Positions 51,347 to 63,983 of a stretch of DNA of 64,000 nt are shown here, piece after piece. The position numbers and the translations under genes are program-made. The stretch covers positions 30,179 to 94,178 of the forward strand of contig WELB01000191.1 in the NCBI GenBank assembly GCA_009602725.1, given 5' to 3'. Numbering within the stretch: the stretch's first letter is position 1; every line of letters begins with the position of its first letter. The stretch is from Spirogloea muscicola (taxonomy: Eukaryota > Streptophyta > Zygnematophyceae > Spirogloeales > Spirogloeaceae). The notes beneath the pieces were generated by a model. It did no database searches and was not told the DNA's origin. It worked only from the letters and a program-made list of their open reading frames with translations.

Positions 51347-53991
51347 TCAAGCCACAAATGCACCTAAGGGTTTGGGCAGCTGCGCCAACCATGGCAGCAA
51401 AACGTCATGAACTGACTGTGGGTCATCATCATGAGGACAGTGACCCATCCCTTTGATTTCTACATATTGGCAGTCTGGCCTCGTCTCCTGCAACTTCCTA
51501 AAATAGCGACCAACCGGACCATTGTTGGGCGTGAAAGGATCTTCGTCTCCCCAAACGATGAGCAGTGGGGAGCTTAATCTGGGCACTAAAGCCTCTGGTC
51601 GGGGACCAGGAGGGCCTGTTATGATAGAAACAAAGGCGTCCAGAGCTCCCTCATCATTGGCAGGCTTCAGTATAACCTGCTCGGCATTGGAGTATGATGC
51701 TGATGAGAACAGGTTCACTGATCAATCTCAAGCAAAAACTAGTCGCAGTTGCTTGTTCATCAACGACGGACAAGTGTGATATAGCAAGTATTCTGGGCTG
51801 ACAGTGTTCCAGGCAGATGATGCCTCTAACCAGAGCGAGCAGTCTGTACTTTATGATGCAAGACAACTCCGCAGAAGTGTTCAAAGCTGTGTGTAAATAT
51901 GTGTACCTCGATCAATTCATCATCCACTGCATCCTTGTTGCTGTACACTGATTGCAAAACATTGCGTATGTTGCCCCTGCAAGAACACCACATCGCGATG
52001 TTGAACTCGAGAAAGCTCACACTTCCATGTTTCAGAAAACTAGGTATGGGCTTGCCTGAACGTTCCGCTTGCTTACTTGCTTTTCACTCTGTCGAAGAGC
52101 CGTCGAGCAAAATCTGGTTGCAGCAGAATCCAGTCTATCAGCCAGAAGATGGGTAGTGACACTCGCAACCGCCAATCATCCACGACTGCCTTGTTATTCA
52201 TGCCTCCTGCACAATTGAGGAGCACGACGCCACGGACCAGCCCTTGTGGTGCATCTGCAATCGGAGGGGACATTGACTTCAGCAATCTCTTGAACTGCAA
52301 ATTAAGGTGCTACCATCACAACAAGCATTGCAATCTTGCAGAACCCTATGCTGAAAGTGATGAGTGGATTTACAACTTGTTATACTGGCATGCCATTTTT
52401 GTAGTCAAAATGACTTATTACTTCCTTCAAATAGACGCCAGGATGACATACCTGCACCAGCAATCAAAGTGGCAAGACTCCCGATAGAATTGCCCACTAG
52501 GACAACTGGCTCCAAGACTATCTCCCTTATGAAGTCAACTAGGAGCTGCTTGGCCAAGCAACAACTACTCAGTCAGACATATGTATCTGAATTGCACTTG
52601 TCTGCCACAAGCAAGAAGGGTTTTGAACATTTGCTCTGTTTAAGCACAGTGCTTTTGGCTTCACAGTGCATCACAGCTGACCTCAAGCAAGGGCCTTTAC
52701 AAGTCAATATCAGCTTCTATGCCCTCATATCCTGAGGAAAGCAACCGCAGTCACCGGATGCACGTTCGAGCAGTATGCACTACAGTCCTGTACCTCTCCC
52801 CAGGTCTCCATCGTGTACTTGAAGCCTGTCGGCTTTGCTGATGCGCCAAGACCAAGGAGATCAAGTGCGTAAACTGTATGCTCTTCTGCAAGCACAGGAA
52901 TATTCCTGCACAACTTCATCAGTTTCTTCAGAGAAGGTGCAAAGGCCCTGAGGCACAGAAGTGCCTTGGCATGAGCTGTATTGACCATGTCATCTGAGCG
53001 TTGTTGTAAGTCGAGTGGTTGAGAATGGACCAACAGTGGTGGTGAGGGCACCTTCGTGATGCCTACGTGATGGACAAAGAAAGACGCAAACCCTAACCTA
53101 AACCCCTAAACCCCTAAACCCCAAACCCTAAACCCTGACCCTGAATCCGAGGCATGCTCTTGTAGCATTTGGGTCGATTGCAAGTGCAGGGCTGCTCACT
53201 TGCGCCAGTGGCCAATGGAAGCTCCAAAGCCGTGCACGAGGAGGACGGGCGGCCCCTGCCCGACGGTCACATAGTTGATGGCGTGGCTGCGCCAGTGCCA
53301 GGTCTGGCATTGCGAGTAGATGGCGGCCAAGGCCGCCGAGATCACCGCTGGGGGCGCTTCAAGCTCTGCACCCTCGGCAAGAGGCTCACGTTGCAGCGTG
53401 GCCTGAGCGGCAGCCACGGCGGCCTGCACCGCGGAGCCCGGCTCCTGGCCGACGAGCGCGGCGGTGGTGGCGGCAACTGCCACGCTCTCCGGCGCGTCGG
53501 GGTCTGCGACGGCCTTGATTACGGCGTCATCCAGTGGGCCCGACTCATCGCCCTCGGCCGCTGCCGCCTCTAGGCGGCGGCGGCTGCCTGCAGTCGGCTG
53601 CCCATGGCGCCGCTGCGCCGCGGCGGCGACGGCGGGATGCTGGAAGCTGCCAGCTTCCGCCCTGGCTCGTGCCGCGGCGGCTGCCAGCTGCGGCCGCCGG
53701 CAGCCTGCTGCAGCGGCCCTCCCTGCCGCACGGCTTGGCCACGGCAGCAAGGGCACAGCTCCGACGGCGGCGGCTCCGACGGAGGACCTCATGGCGCGCG
53801 GCCGATGGCCGAGCAGTCCGCCAAGGGCCCGCGACAGCTGCAGCCAGAGGCGCCGCAGCGGAGGCCCCGGCCGTGGCAGCCGCCTCTCCTGCACTGGCCC
53901 TCGCACGGCGCGGCGGGGGCTGCGGCTCCAGTGACTGCCTCTGCCCGGCCGCACCTCGAGGTCGTCTGACGTCTCAGCTCCCGCGAGCTCC

Positions 53992-54031
<40 letters not shown>

Positions 54032-54110
54032 AGCCGGATTGATCAAGAAATGCAGAGAAATTGAGCTGGTGGGGCTGAGCACCAGTCGACAACTCCGAGG
54101 GGAGGGGCAA
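51347..54110 (-). CDS. CLD1: Chlorophyll dephytylase 1-like alpha/beta hydrolase
   Basis: CLD1 removes phytol from chlorophyll in the thylakoid during photosystem II turnover in Arabidopsis. Exons: 53200-54110, 52794-52905, 52452-52545, 52077-52254, 51907-51976 and 51347-51676 (stop); every junction phase matches. The fold opens with PPVLLVHGFGASIGHWRKNI (oxyanion region), then VYALDLLGLGASAKP. The nucleophile is Ser in VLVGNSIGSLATL, the acid is Asp in LIVWGDEDPFTPN and the base is His in GMGHCPHDD. LLNCAGGMNNKAVVDDWR and DEGALDAFVSIITGPPGP are near-identical in wording to plant CLD1, which separates it from pheophytinase and other plastid hydrolases. From the first ATG the product would be 564 aa, with a Gly run from the (GCC)n tract; an in-frame ATG at 53792 (MRSSVGAAAVG...) gives about 458 aa with a transit-like Ala/Arg-rich start and is the better choice. 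Substrate is inferred by family. Confidence 0.88.
53088..53150. repeat. Interstitial telomere-like tract (CCCTAAA type)
   Basis: About eight CCCTAAA or CCCCTAAA units in the first intron of the CLD1-like gene, 50-110 bp from the exon 1 donor. The cleanest such tract in the window. Confidence 0.85.
53995..54032. repeat. (CCG)n run in CLD1 5' exon
   Basis: About 12 CCG units, read as a poly-Gly stretch from the upstream ATG. A second (GCC)n run lies at 54281-54312 in the spacer between the CLD1 and SPARK-like genes. Confidence 0.9.
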
Positions 54111-54613
54111 AAATGTGATCCATCGTTAGATCCCTCGGCCCGTGAGTCCAACGTCAGTCAAGTAAAAGGCCCAGAGCTGCTCTGTTAAAATCTCCGATAT
54201 CCCGTTTCTGAGGTGGCCCTCGGGGCCCCTCCATGTTACGCTGCAGGCCCCTCGAGCCCCACGCGTGAAGCGCGCCGCGCTCTACGCCGCCGCCGCCGCC
54301 GCCGCCGCCGCCGCAGAGGCAGGTCCGGCGACCTCCGCTCTGTCAGGAGGTGCTCAGTATTACGGCAGGGCTGTTCGACTCTAGCCGCTGCGCCTGCCGC
54401 CATCCCCTCCATTCTCGCCACATGTGCCTCCCCTCAAGGCGTGAAGGAGCTGCAGGCCGGCGACGGCCGCCACTGCTGTCCGAAACTGCCCCTGAAATAA
54501 TCTGCGAAGGCTCATGCATGGGGCTCGGATGACGGGCAACGGCCAGCAGCTGCGATCAGCTCGCGGTGCGGCGCATGCATGTGCAGGCCTGATGAGCAGC
54601 AAGGAGCCTGAGA

Positions 54614-56940
54614 ATGCAAGGCGGTGATGCGATCAGCCGGGCAGCGGGTGCTCTCTTTCCGCAGCGAGGAGCTCTGAACAGGCCCGCCGAGGCGCCAGCC
54701 CGGCCAACGGTCATGCACAAGGCGAAGCGATACTGCCTGCTGAATGTTGCAGGACATGGCCTGCTGTCAGTTGCACTTGCAGCAGGGTTCCTTGCGATGC
54801 TTTGCTCGCGCACAGCGCTCGCTGTGGCAGCCCATCGGCGAAAGGTCACGGTATGGACAATTAGCAGCTAAAAACCTGCACTGTATGTTTTCACAGCTAG
54901 GTTCTGACTCTAGCTATGGGTTACAAGGTCAGTTGTCCTGCACAGTCGTGCAGCAAGGGTATACAACTTGCTCAAGGACTTGCTCAGGGAGGTGCTTGAT
55001 TATGAGTTTGGAAACGGACTTCGATCTGCTCCTTGGCTGATGGGGGCACCACGGGCACCACGACTGTGTCAGAGTCAGACATGTCCTTGCCACCTGCATA
55101 TCTTGTTGGGAAAGTGCTAAAGCTGGCAACCAAGGACAGTATATTACCCTGTGCGCAGCAAGACCTGGCTGCAAACATCAACATTCATGTCAACCAGAAG
55201 CCTCAGCTTGCAGGTGACGGCCCTGAATGTAACGCCTTCGTCAGCACTCACTGGAGATACTCCACTAGGGATAACCTTCTGCAGCCTGTAGTATGCTCAC
55301 TGCGTTGTCCTCCCAAAGCTTGTACCCGTCTTAACAAGTCCTAGTCCAATAGAGCGACATAAGCTTCTGTTTGTGCTGCTTGCATTGCGTGACTCAATCA
55401 TAGCAAGCGACTGTAAGTGCTTCAGGAGCAATAGACTGCCGTGAGATCAATCGAAATGCTACCGGTCAGCAACAACTCACAAACAAGAGTGACTGTGTCG
55501 GCGTCCAGTATCAAGCGGTACTGTGCACTTTGAGCTCTGCACTTGCTACAGCTGCTCCTGGGGCCTCACACTATACCGTGCTGCAGTGCATTGTTTAGGC
55601 CAAGCATTGGTGTTCAGACATTGATTAGTCTTCTAAGGTCCACCTGAAAGTTTACTGTACATCCAGCATCTATCATGCATCCAGCCTGGATGGTCCAATC
55701 TGCATGATGACATCATGCGATTCTTTGAGAAAATGCGCACGAATTGCGGGCGGGAAAGCGACCATCGCAGTGTGTTGCAACAGGGTCACCTGCTACCTAA
55801 GATGACCTGCAAGCTGCAAACGATGAGGACCTGTTACCATCGTGTACCTTCACTATATCTGTGTCATGCATGCGCAGGCCCCTGAATTTAGGAGGGCTGC
55901 AGCAGCGTGCACTGGTGCACGTCCAAATGCGACTGAATGCTGCACGCTCCTGGCAGACGTCCAGGACGACCTTGCTATCCTGTTTCCCGGTGAGTTGACA
56001 GCAGGCTTATGACTGGTCTCGAGGATCGCAGGGTGCACCTTCATATGTGCACCCTGTGACATCTGCACAGGACTTGCGCCAGGCAATTCCTCTTCGTGCT
56101 GGTTGTAGAAGTAGCTTGCTGAGGTCCTGCTTCTTTTGATATCAGCAGCCGTCTCTTCTGTGAGCCATACACCTGATAGCGCTATTGCTTCTGCTAAGGA
56201 GCCTTTTCGCATGGTGCAGCGGTCCTGGGTGAGGCTGCAATCTACCCATCGATGAATGCAGCATGTACTGCTGGCTTACAAGCGGCGCTTTGCAAGCGGA
56301 ACGTAACCGTCAACATTACTGAGCTTTGTCTTGAGGAGACTGGCATCCAGTGCGTCAATTTCATGTCAAATATGTGTCCTGCAACAACTGCTCCAACTAG
56401 GTGAGACGACAAGCTTAGGCACAACAGGCTGCTCTCCCAGCGCCAATGCAGACTCTCATACCAATGTTGTACATGCCTTGGCTACTTGTATACTCGTGAT
56501 TGTGGTGTGGTGGTTGTTGCACTCCGCTCAGACGAGTTAAGTGGCTGCTGCATGGTGCAGGGTGATGCAGCCGCTGATACACGCCTGTGCAGAGGCAGTC
56601 AACTCCACAAGCGCATGTGGCGATTGCCTGCACTATCTAGCCTCCGGCGTTGCATCACTGTTGAGGCGGGCGAGCGGTGACGCACCAGCCAATCAGACCA
56701 TGGCCAACGACTGCACCAAGCTGCTGATTGTGACGGCAGTGCACAGTGAACCGCTGACCATCCGCGGCTTCTCCTTCATCTTCAGGTGGCGTTGTCAGAC
56801 AACCTTGCCTGATCTTTGACCGGCTGTCCATGCTGCCTGCAGTCCGACCTTCCAAAAGTTCATTACTCCTCTACTTAGTCCACTTACATTACAGGAGAGG
56901 ATCTCGCGCCACAAAATCGCTGCCTCTTGAGCAACTGTAG
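54614..56940 (+). CDS. Secreted Cys-rich SPARK-like protein (partial model)
   Basis: Supported exons: about 54614-54849, 55878-55989, 56220 to about 56401 and about 56561-56786; a short terminal exon ending about 56940 is possible. The first has a signal-like helix (LLSVALAAGFLAMLCSRTAL). The next three join in phase and have the cysteine spacing of plant SPARK ectodomains: EFRRAAAACTGARPNATECC; NAACTAGLQAALCKRNVTVN; and LCLEETGIQCVNFMSNMCP, then PLIHACAEAVNSTSACGDCL with later DCTKLL. Several N-x-S/T sites (NAT, NVT, NIT, NST, NQT) fit an extracellular protein. SPARK is found in GPI-anchored proteins and receptor kinases of plants; no kinase domain is seen here. The link between 54849 and 55878 and the 3' end are not established. 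Confidence 0.5.
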
Positions 56941-57379
56941 ATTTGGCGGGTTTCCAACTGACACGTCACACAAAGGCCACTTACCTTGATGAATAAAGGT
57001 TGAGATTGATCTCCAAGCACCTCTCAGGCTGCAAGATAGCACATATGAATGAAGTCATGCAACTCAGACTGAAACCAAAAGAGCCTGGAATATGTGTAGA
57101 ATCAAGACGAGCATCCACCAAGAGGCAAAAGTAACTCCCTTCCCATGCAATACCAGCGGCCAGACACATTGATCTGATGGAAACATTGTGAATTATTCTA
57201 GATTCCCCAGCAGATTCTGGTAGTGCATGAATTCCATACCCAAGCTTGCAACCAACTGTGGAGACACTTCTGCCACTCAATGCCACTCAATGTAAACAGT
57301 ATATCGTTCTGTTTTCTGATGATTAATGGAGATCTCCAAAATAGTACAAAACAGGTTGAAGCATGGCAGAGCTCAAGCA

Positions 57380-60300
57380 CTATAAGTGCGAGCCCTGCAT
57401 CCTCAAGATGCGGTCTTGCTCTACTGTGTCATCCGAGACGGTAGTTCCCTCCTCTCCAACTCTGGCAGAGATTCCCTCCTCCTCTTCAACCCTGTCAGAA
57501 AGCACGTCCTCCAGGCTGCTCGCTGCCAGTGGAGGTGCATTTGCCTCAGCCAGATTGCCGTCATCAACCGCCGCACTCATGTGTTGCTCAGTCTGTATTG
57601 GTGTTCCTGCCTCGTTCTGCAAGCGGGCTGCATGCAGATCCGGGGGCTCAATGAGGTCATCCTTCTGGAGCGCATCTGTGGTTGTGGGCAGCAACTCTGG
57701 CTGTGAAGCCCCAGCTTCAGCCTCCTTGCCATGTCCCAGGTCACGCAACGGATTGCCTCCTTTCTGCATGCGCAGGTGTTGAAGAACGGCCTGCATGCGG
57801 GGGTCTGTTGCCTTTACGTTCCGTCTCTGCGATGAACCAATGGCAGCATGAGGTGGTTGCTTGCAAGCAATGTACATCAAGAACAAAAGAGCAGGCGCCA
57901 CAACCTGCACAACAGATAGAGCACTACATTGCGCCGCTCAAAAGCACAATGCTGATTATCAAGCAAAGGATGGCCGTTAGAATGTCAGAGCAGCTGAAAT
58001 GGACATGCTGTGACAAGCCGCATCAAACTGACCCTGAGGCCGGCAAGGTAAGCCATTGATGACTTCCAGGGCACGTTCCCTTGGCGGTAAAGCATCTCCC
58101 ATATCATGTCTGCTGTTTTGAAGTCATCCCTCTGTAGATAAGATGTGTTGCATTTGCTTTATGAGCTGGAAGCAAAGTTTGACAGCAGACATGGACTTTG
58201 TGCTGCCAACCATTCTGTTCTGGAGTGCCCATCACTATCAACGTGGACAGACTATGAAATAATAGAAGTCAAAGAGTCATGAAGCACGTTTCTGCTCAAG
58301 AAATCCTGTCACAAACTCGATCCGGCCACGTTGATTGGCAGGATGAGAAGTTGCTGCCACGGCGAACAGAAATACCTCAAAGATTCTAAACTGACGAGAT
58401 GCAACCTCAAGAAGGTGGCCTCCATTTCGAGGGTTGAGGAAGAAGCCCTTGGCCTGCATCTCCGCCTGTTTGTCAAAGCAACCACTTATAAGAATAAAGA
58501 TGTGCACGCCTGATTAGAACACACGGTCAGTGACGACGTTTTGTTGGTGGGGTTGAGGTACTGTCAAAAGAAAGTCCACATATCCTTGCAGTTTTTATCG
58601 TAGGCCACTGACTGAGCCACAAGGACCAGCTAGAGGAGGAAGTACCAGGAGCTCTTGGGCAAATTGGGCGCCTTCAGCATCAAAGTTGAGGATGGCACTT
58701 TCCATTAGCATCTGCACATCCACAGTCAATCATGGCAGCAAGAGAAGGTTGGCGACATTGGAAGCCGGCACAGGAGCAAGGTAGTGCTGCTCAAACTTTC
58801 ACAGGCTTCACTGGAGTGAGGCGGTGCCAATTGAGGAAGCAGAACACATCTACATCCATCTATAAAGATCTGCTCACGAGGTACAAGTCCAGCGTCGGAG
58901 GAGCGCCAAGAGCCAGATATTCCTTATAACTCTGCTTTGCCGCTTCCACCTTGCCTGCTTTCAGGTTCGCCCTGCGAGGCCAATGACATGGTGCAACAGC
59001 CCCTTATAACACTTGACAGGGACTCGAAGACTCAGCTCCGATCAGCATCTGGCTTTTTGTCAACACCTGGCAGCATTCATCAGCTGTAGAATCTGCAGGG
59101 TCTGCCGAGTACAAACTTTGTGGCAGATGTGGAGTGGAGGATGCATCTGACATGGACGGAAAATGAGCTGATCAAGGGGGATGACCAGGATCTGTACGAC
59201 GGAGCAGGCGACAAGTGTACCTCATGAGCTGGACATACGAGAACGGGTCGGGCTTGTACCCATCTTCGGTGATGTAGCGAAAGACGTCCAGCACACCCTG
59301 ATGAGAAGCTGTAGCAAGTCAGCCACTCCAGAGACTGCAACCCCAACTCTTGAGATAAGCCTCGACGGAGCAACTCCCCAATCAGCAACTTCGTAGGAGG
59401 CAGACCTCATAGTATTTCAAGTCCACGAAGGCTCGCATGGCGGCATGGTACACAATGAGTCGCGAGTCGTTCATGAAGCGCCGGAAGAACCCCTTCATGC
59501 CTTCCATGCCCGTCATGAGCTCCTCATCATACTCCAGGTCCTCCTGCCGGTCCTCCTTTGTCCCATGCTGGGCACTGTCTGCATGATCTTCGCCGGAAAC
59601 GGAGGCGCTGGTGGCATCCCTTCTCTTCCTCCTCTCCCTTGATTGCTCCAGAAGCTCAAGGATCTGGAGGCAAGGCCAGCGGCGCCACTTCTTCAACTCA
59701 GCCTAGTGTAGCTTATTCAGTCAGTCATAGCAGCAAGTAGTAGGAACTATGCGCAATTTGACTTTGGAGCAAGTCTTCCCACCAACAGCAGCTAGGATCG
59801 ACGTTAACATGGTCTCATGAAGAGATCAGGCCACCGGAAGGAGACGGAAAGACGATATTTACATTCTGTCATCATCTCAAGGGGCAAAGCTCTTGACAAT
59901 TTTACAGAAAGTGTGTCTGAGCGGACTACGTGCAGAAGTATCACGTGTCCTACCAAGGGACACAGATCTTATTCGCAACGCAAGCAGCTCTACTGTCCAC
60001 CTTTGCTTTGGTGTCGTCAGCATGAGGCCCATACTTGTGGGCGCTGATGAGCGCCGCGTAACAATGGCGGCTCAGCGTCATCCCTTTCTCTGTCATTCTC
60101 TGTACCAATTCATACCTGCGCGTCAGAAGAGCAAGCGTGCCAAGATCACGTACATTAATTGGTCTAATCAACACCCGTCTTATCAACACTCATACACAAC
60201 CCCTTCACTTGCCGACATTACACCAGACTTTTGTATCATGTTCAGGCAACTTGTGTAGTACTTGCTTCGAACAGCAACTCTAAACTTTGCTACATGCAGC

Positions 60301-61588
60301 CTGACGGCCATTCTAAGAACATGCCTGTTTAAAAGGCTTCTCAGTTCCACAGGAGAACGAGAAATGCAGGCCCTCACGTATTGCTAGAATGAAGAGATCT
60401 TCAACATGCAGCACTGCAGTACAGCCCTGTGGTACTTACGCATCTGTAACACGGCCAGAGAATGCACAAGCATTCAGCAAGGCCACATAAGTCCGCAATT
60501 TGGGCTGAATGCCCTCCGCCTCCATTTCCTCTGCTACCTGGACCAACCAAGGAGCTCATGAGCTCTCGCCACACAGCAAGAGAAGTCCCTCAACAACAAA
60601 GGACTCGGGATGACAAAGGTGGACCCATAATAAGAGCATGATGTCCTTGGTCCAAATGCTGCAAGTCTATGACAGTGTGTTTCAGGATTAGTAGGAAACC
60701 TATGCAAAAGCTCAACCTGGCAATGTCTCAAACAGTGTCTCATGAACGTGCATGACACAGCTGCCTAATAAAGGCTGGCTTTCATTATCAGTCGAGAGGC
60801 AGGGGCCCTACCAAGAAAGCCCGGTCCGGCTGCAGGCAGCGTGCACAGGCAGAGATGAGGCAGTTATAGAGCACTTGCTGGAGAAAGCGAGGAACAACGA
60901 GGGGCCGGCGTCAGCTCCAACACAAGCCAGGAGCAAGACCCATTCGACTCTCGGGGGCTTAATACTGAGCCAACCTCTAAACTGCTGCTGCGTCTCAGAA
61001 GGGGGTGCGCAGCTCTGCGGCAGCCAGCGACCGGGGGCGAGGGTCTGGCTGCGCACGTCGAGGGCAAGGCCGTGGGCCTTCATCTGGTCGGCGAAGTAGA
61101 AGGCGTCGTCCAGGCGGCTGCCGCGCATGGCGCCGACGATGAGGACGTGGAAGGTGTCGCGGCTGGGCGCCAGGCCGTCCATCACCAGGTCCTCGTACAC
61201 GTCCCGCAGCAGGAAGCTCCTGCGGGAAGCTCCTCCTCTGCCGAGGTTCAGTGCTGGATGACAATGGCTTGGAGCCCAGGCAGACCCATTTGACGGTGGG
61301 GAGCACCATTGACATTGGAATTTGGCGATGATTCCTGTGACGCCGATCGGGTCTGGGAGCAGCCAAGCTGCTTCGCCGCGAGCTTCAGACGCGAGCGCCG
61401 GCGCCGTCGCAGCGGCGGCCAAGCTGCGGCGCCCAGAAGCGGCGAGGCCTTGAGACCTCTTTAAGCGCTCACTTCTTGCGGCGCTCCAGCATGTCCAGCA
61501 CGCGGTTGTACTCCTCCAGCGTCCGCGCGTNGACGCCGCGCCGCAGCAGCCGCGCGAGCGCAGCGCGTGGCGCAGGTCCCGCCGCCAT
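57380..61588 (-). CDS. Pentatricopeptide repeat (PPR) protein
   Basis: PPR proteins bind organellar RNA. Clear exons: 61473-61588, 61057-61219, 60812-60877 and 60440-60537, with matching phases; further coding blocks at about 60020-60160, 59400-59690, 59220-59300, 58860-58920, 58620-58700, about 58277-58460 and a last block 57380 to about 57910. Helical repeat pieces include DVYEDLVMDGLAPSRDTFHV; LYNCLISACARCLQPDRAFL; VAEEMEAEGIQPKLRTYVAL; DLGTLALLTRRYELVQRM; and VFRYITEDGYKPDPFSYVQL. The N-terminal exon reads ARTLEEYNRVLDMLERRKK. The block at 59400-59690 is a charged insert (Glu/Asp/Lys), and the C-terminal block is acidic low complexity, unusual for a plain PPR. Organelle not determined; N at 61532 lies in exon 1. 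The 3' half of the model is approximate, and it could be two genes. Confidence 0.65.
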
Positions 61589-62970
61589 GGGCGGGGCTCG
61601 GGGGGGTTGGGGGCAGGGTTTAGCTCCCGGGCCGGTGCGGGCCCGACGTCCGGATAGCGTGGCCGAATAGTGGGCCCCGACGTCGGGCCGAGACGGGCTA
61701 AGGCCGCCAGATCGAGACGGCGCCCGGAAGGCCCACGTTCGGCACGGCACCTTCCAACGTCACCGTGAGACGGCGAAGTTCGGTTCTGACGACCCCTTCT
61801 CGCCTCGAATTCTACCCTTCTGGTTGCCCGCCGACGTAGTCGGGCGGGTAGCTTAAGGGCATTATAGAGTCCCGCAAGCCATCGTTGCATGCTACAGTAT
61901 GCGGCTATCATTTGAGTCTACAGCGCTCCCAGGCACTTGCGATACACCAGCGTGCTGGCCGTGCATTAATTAGCCCAGACTACTGACTTCCATGGTGGTG
62001 GTTTGGCTCTTCAGCTTAGCTTGTCAGATATGCATGTGCTCACTCGGGGATATTTAGCATCCCCCTTATCTAGCTCATTACCCCGTAACAGGACATTTGC
62101 AAGGCTAGGATTGGCCTCACTTTCAATATCATGCGTACCGCGCGCCTTCTCTCTTCTGGTTGGCGTTGCCTTGTAATCGTGTCTACTATTTTCGGGCTGG
62201 CCATCCACAACCCTCGCCCACTCTGGAAGGGCTTCATATCTGAGAGCTCAAGCCCTTAGTTTGGCCTGAATATCCGCCGAGTCTGCTGGGCAGAAAATTT
62301 TGCTGGCCAAGGCGGACGGACAGCAGCAGGAGATGGTGGTTGGAGCAGCCAGATGCGCGGGCTGCACCACGCTTCTGGAAATTTGCAGGATTTTGGAGTC
62401 CTCTTCTGGGTCAGTTCGTCTCCCTGCTGGCCTTTCTTTCCTCATGGTCATGTGGTGGTCAGGCATGGTCGCCGAGACACAGTACTTGCTGCAACGAACC
62501 TTCTTGAAAAACGCATGCCAAAGGCAACCCACTGCCTCTGCTATAACGTCAGCAGCTAGTTTAGCAAACTATCACACCTGTCGAAAAAAGTGAAGACTAT
62601 CTCTTGTGAATGACTGGCTAAGTCAGCCCGTAATCCATGGCCTGCAAACCATATCGAAGACGTGTTCCAGCGCATGGTACTAATACGTGCTATGTACTAT
62701 TCTGCAGCTGAGCTTCCTAGCAACTCACACAAGCCACCTCTCCATGTCAGTGCAGCCTTGAGGCCTGTCTGCTTCCCAGCCTGATGCAAGCGTGCAGGCA
62801 TGCCTCCAAGTTCGTTGTGCAGACAATCCATGTACTCCAGCAGGTAACAGCGACCTACTCTAAGTTCATTCTCAGTCTGCAACACAAATTACCGCCTAAT
62901 TTAAGAGGATCCTTGCTGTACATCAATGGCTCACCGTGACACAAGTCCGCAGGTCATGAGGTGCGTAACC
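61589..62970. other. Intergenic DNA with a module remnant
   Basis: A degenerate hairpin module (GGGCTGGCCATCCACAACCC) lies at about 62188-62230. Open frames at 62250-62600 and 62697-62885 have no family signature; the latter is downstream of the PAM16 stop and may be 3' UTR. Confidence 0.5.
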
Positions 62971-63580
62971 TCAAGGGGGCCGGCCCTCTGCCCTTCTAGC
63001 TGCTTCCAGACATTCTTTGGCCCTCTGCACTTTTGACTGCAAGTAAAAAGTGCCCAGCTTGTCATTCCTGTCATACAGGTTCTGGTACTTCGTCAGAACC
63101 TCTTCCCAAGGCATTTTTTCTGATACCCCTAAGATCATCCGGGCCTCTGGCAACGTCATGACCTTGGTCGCTCTCCTCGTCACGTTGTTCACAGCCTCCT
63201 GCGCTGCGCCGGTCTTACCAGCATCTGCAAGAATACACAGAGACAGGCTGCCTGCTTCCGTTTCAAAAGACTCTCTACTTACACCCTAAATATCAAGTCT
63301 TCTTACAACAATACTCTGAACATCGAGCCCACGGGCATCAAATGAATCCATATCTGAAGGTGAGGGAAGCTTCCAGAAGCAACCTAATGATTCACAGGCA
63401 GCCTGCAAGTTCTCGAAGACATGAGCAGCCGCCTCAGTGGGACGCGTTATTGGGCATGCGTGCGGAGCTTGTGAGGCGGCAGGACTTACTGACTATCGCC
63501 TGTCGATAAGCCTGTGAGACGGCTCGCAAGAGAACGCCCGAGCCGAGGACAAGTAGGTTTGCGATAATCTTGGACGCCAT
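62971..63580 (-). CDS. PAM16: Mitochondrial import motor subunit PAM16/TIM16 (Magmas)
   Basis: A J-like protein of the presequence translocase motor on the matrix side of TIM23; it restrains the J-protein PAM18 that stimulates mtHsp70. Exons 63490-63580 and 62971-63224 join in phase 1 and give 114 aa, the plant length. The N-terminus MASKIIANLLVLGSGVLLRA with AVSQAYRQAIV is the conserved hydrophobic start. The J-like domain MTLPEARMILGVSEKMPWEE, KYQNLYDRND and FYLQSKVQRAKECLEAARRA follows. Where true J-proteins have HPD, this has YDRND, the degenerate sequence expected of PAM16. Short and complete. Confidence 0.93.
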
Positions 63581-63942
63581 GCGCTTGCCACGTGCCGCAG
63601 AGCCAGAGAGGATGCGACGCGGCCCTTGCTCCGAGCCACGAGGCTAATCCGCCTGCAGCCGTCTTGCGCCGTGCCCAAACGCCCGGAACATTCCGGAAGC
63701 CGCGGAGACAATCAGCGGCGAGATGGCCGCGTCCCCGCCGCCAGAAGCTCCAGGTCCGCCGAAAGAGGGGCTGGGCCCGGTCTCAACACGGCGAGTGCCC
63801 CGCAAGCCTCCGTGCGCGCCCTCAGAGGCCGCCGATCGATTTTGCAAGAGGGATGCCTCCCCGTTTGCAGGTGGCGCACTGAGGCGCGAGGCAGCTGGAC
63901 AGCGGATGCTCCCCGGCAACCGCGCTCCTCTCCTATGGCACT

Positions 63943-63983
<41 letters not shown>

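Noticed and set aside
62697-62885. 62-codon minus frame downstream of PAM16
   Set aside because: PAM16 is complete without it, and the frame has no recognised domain.
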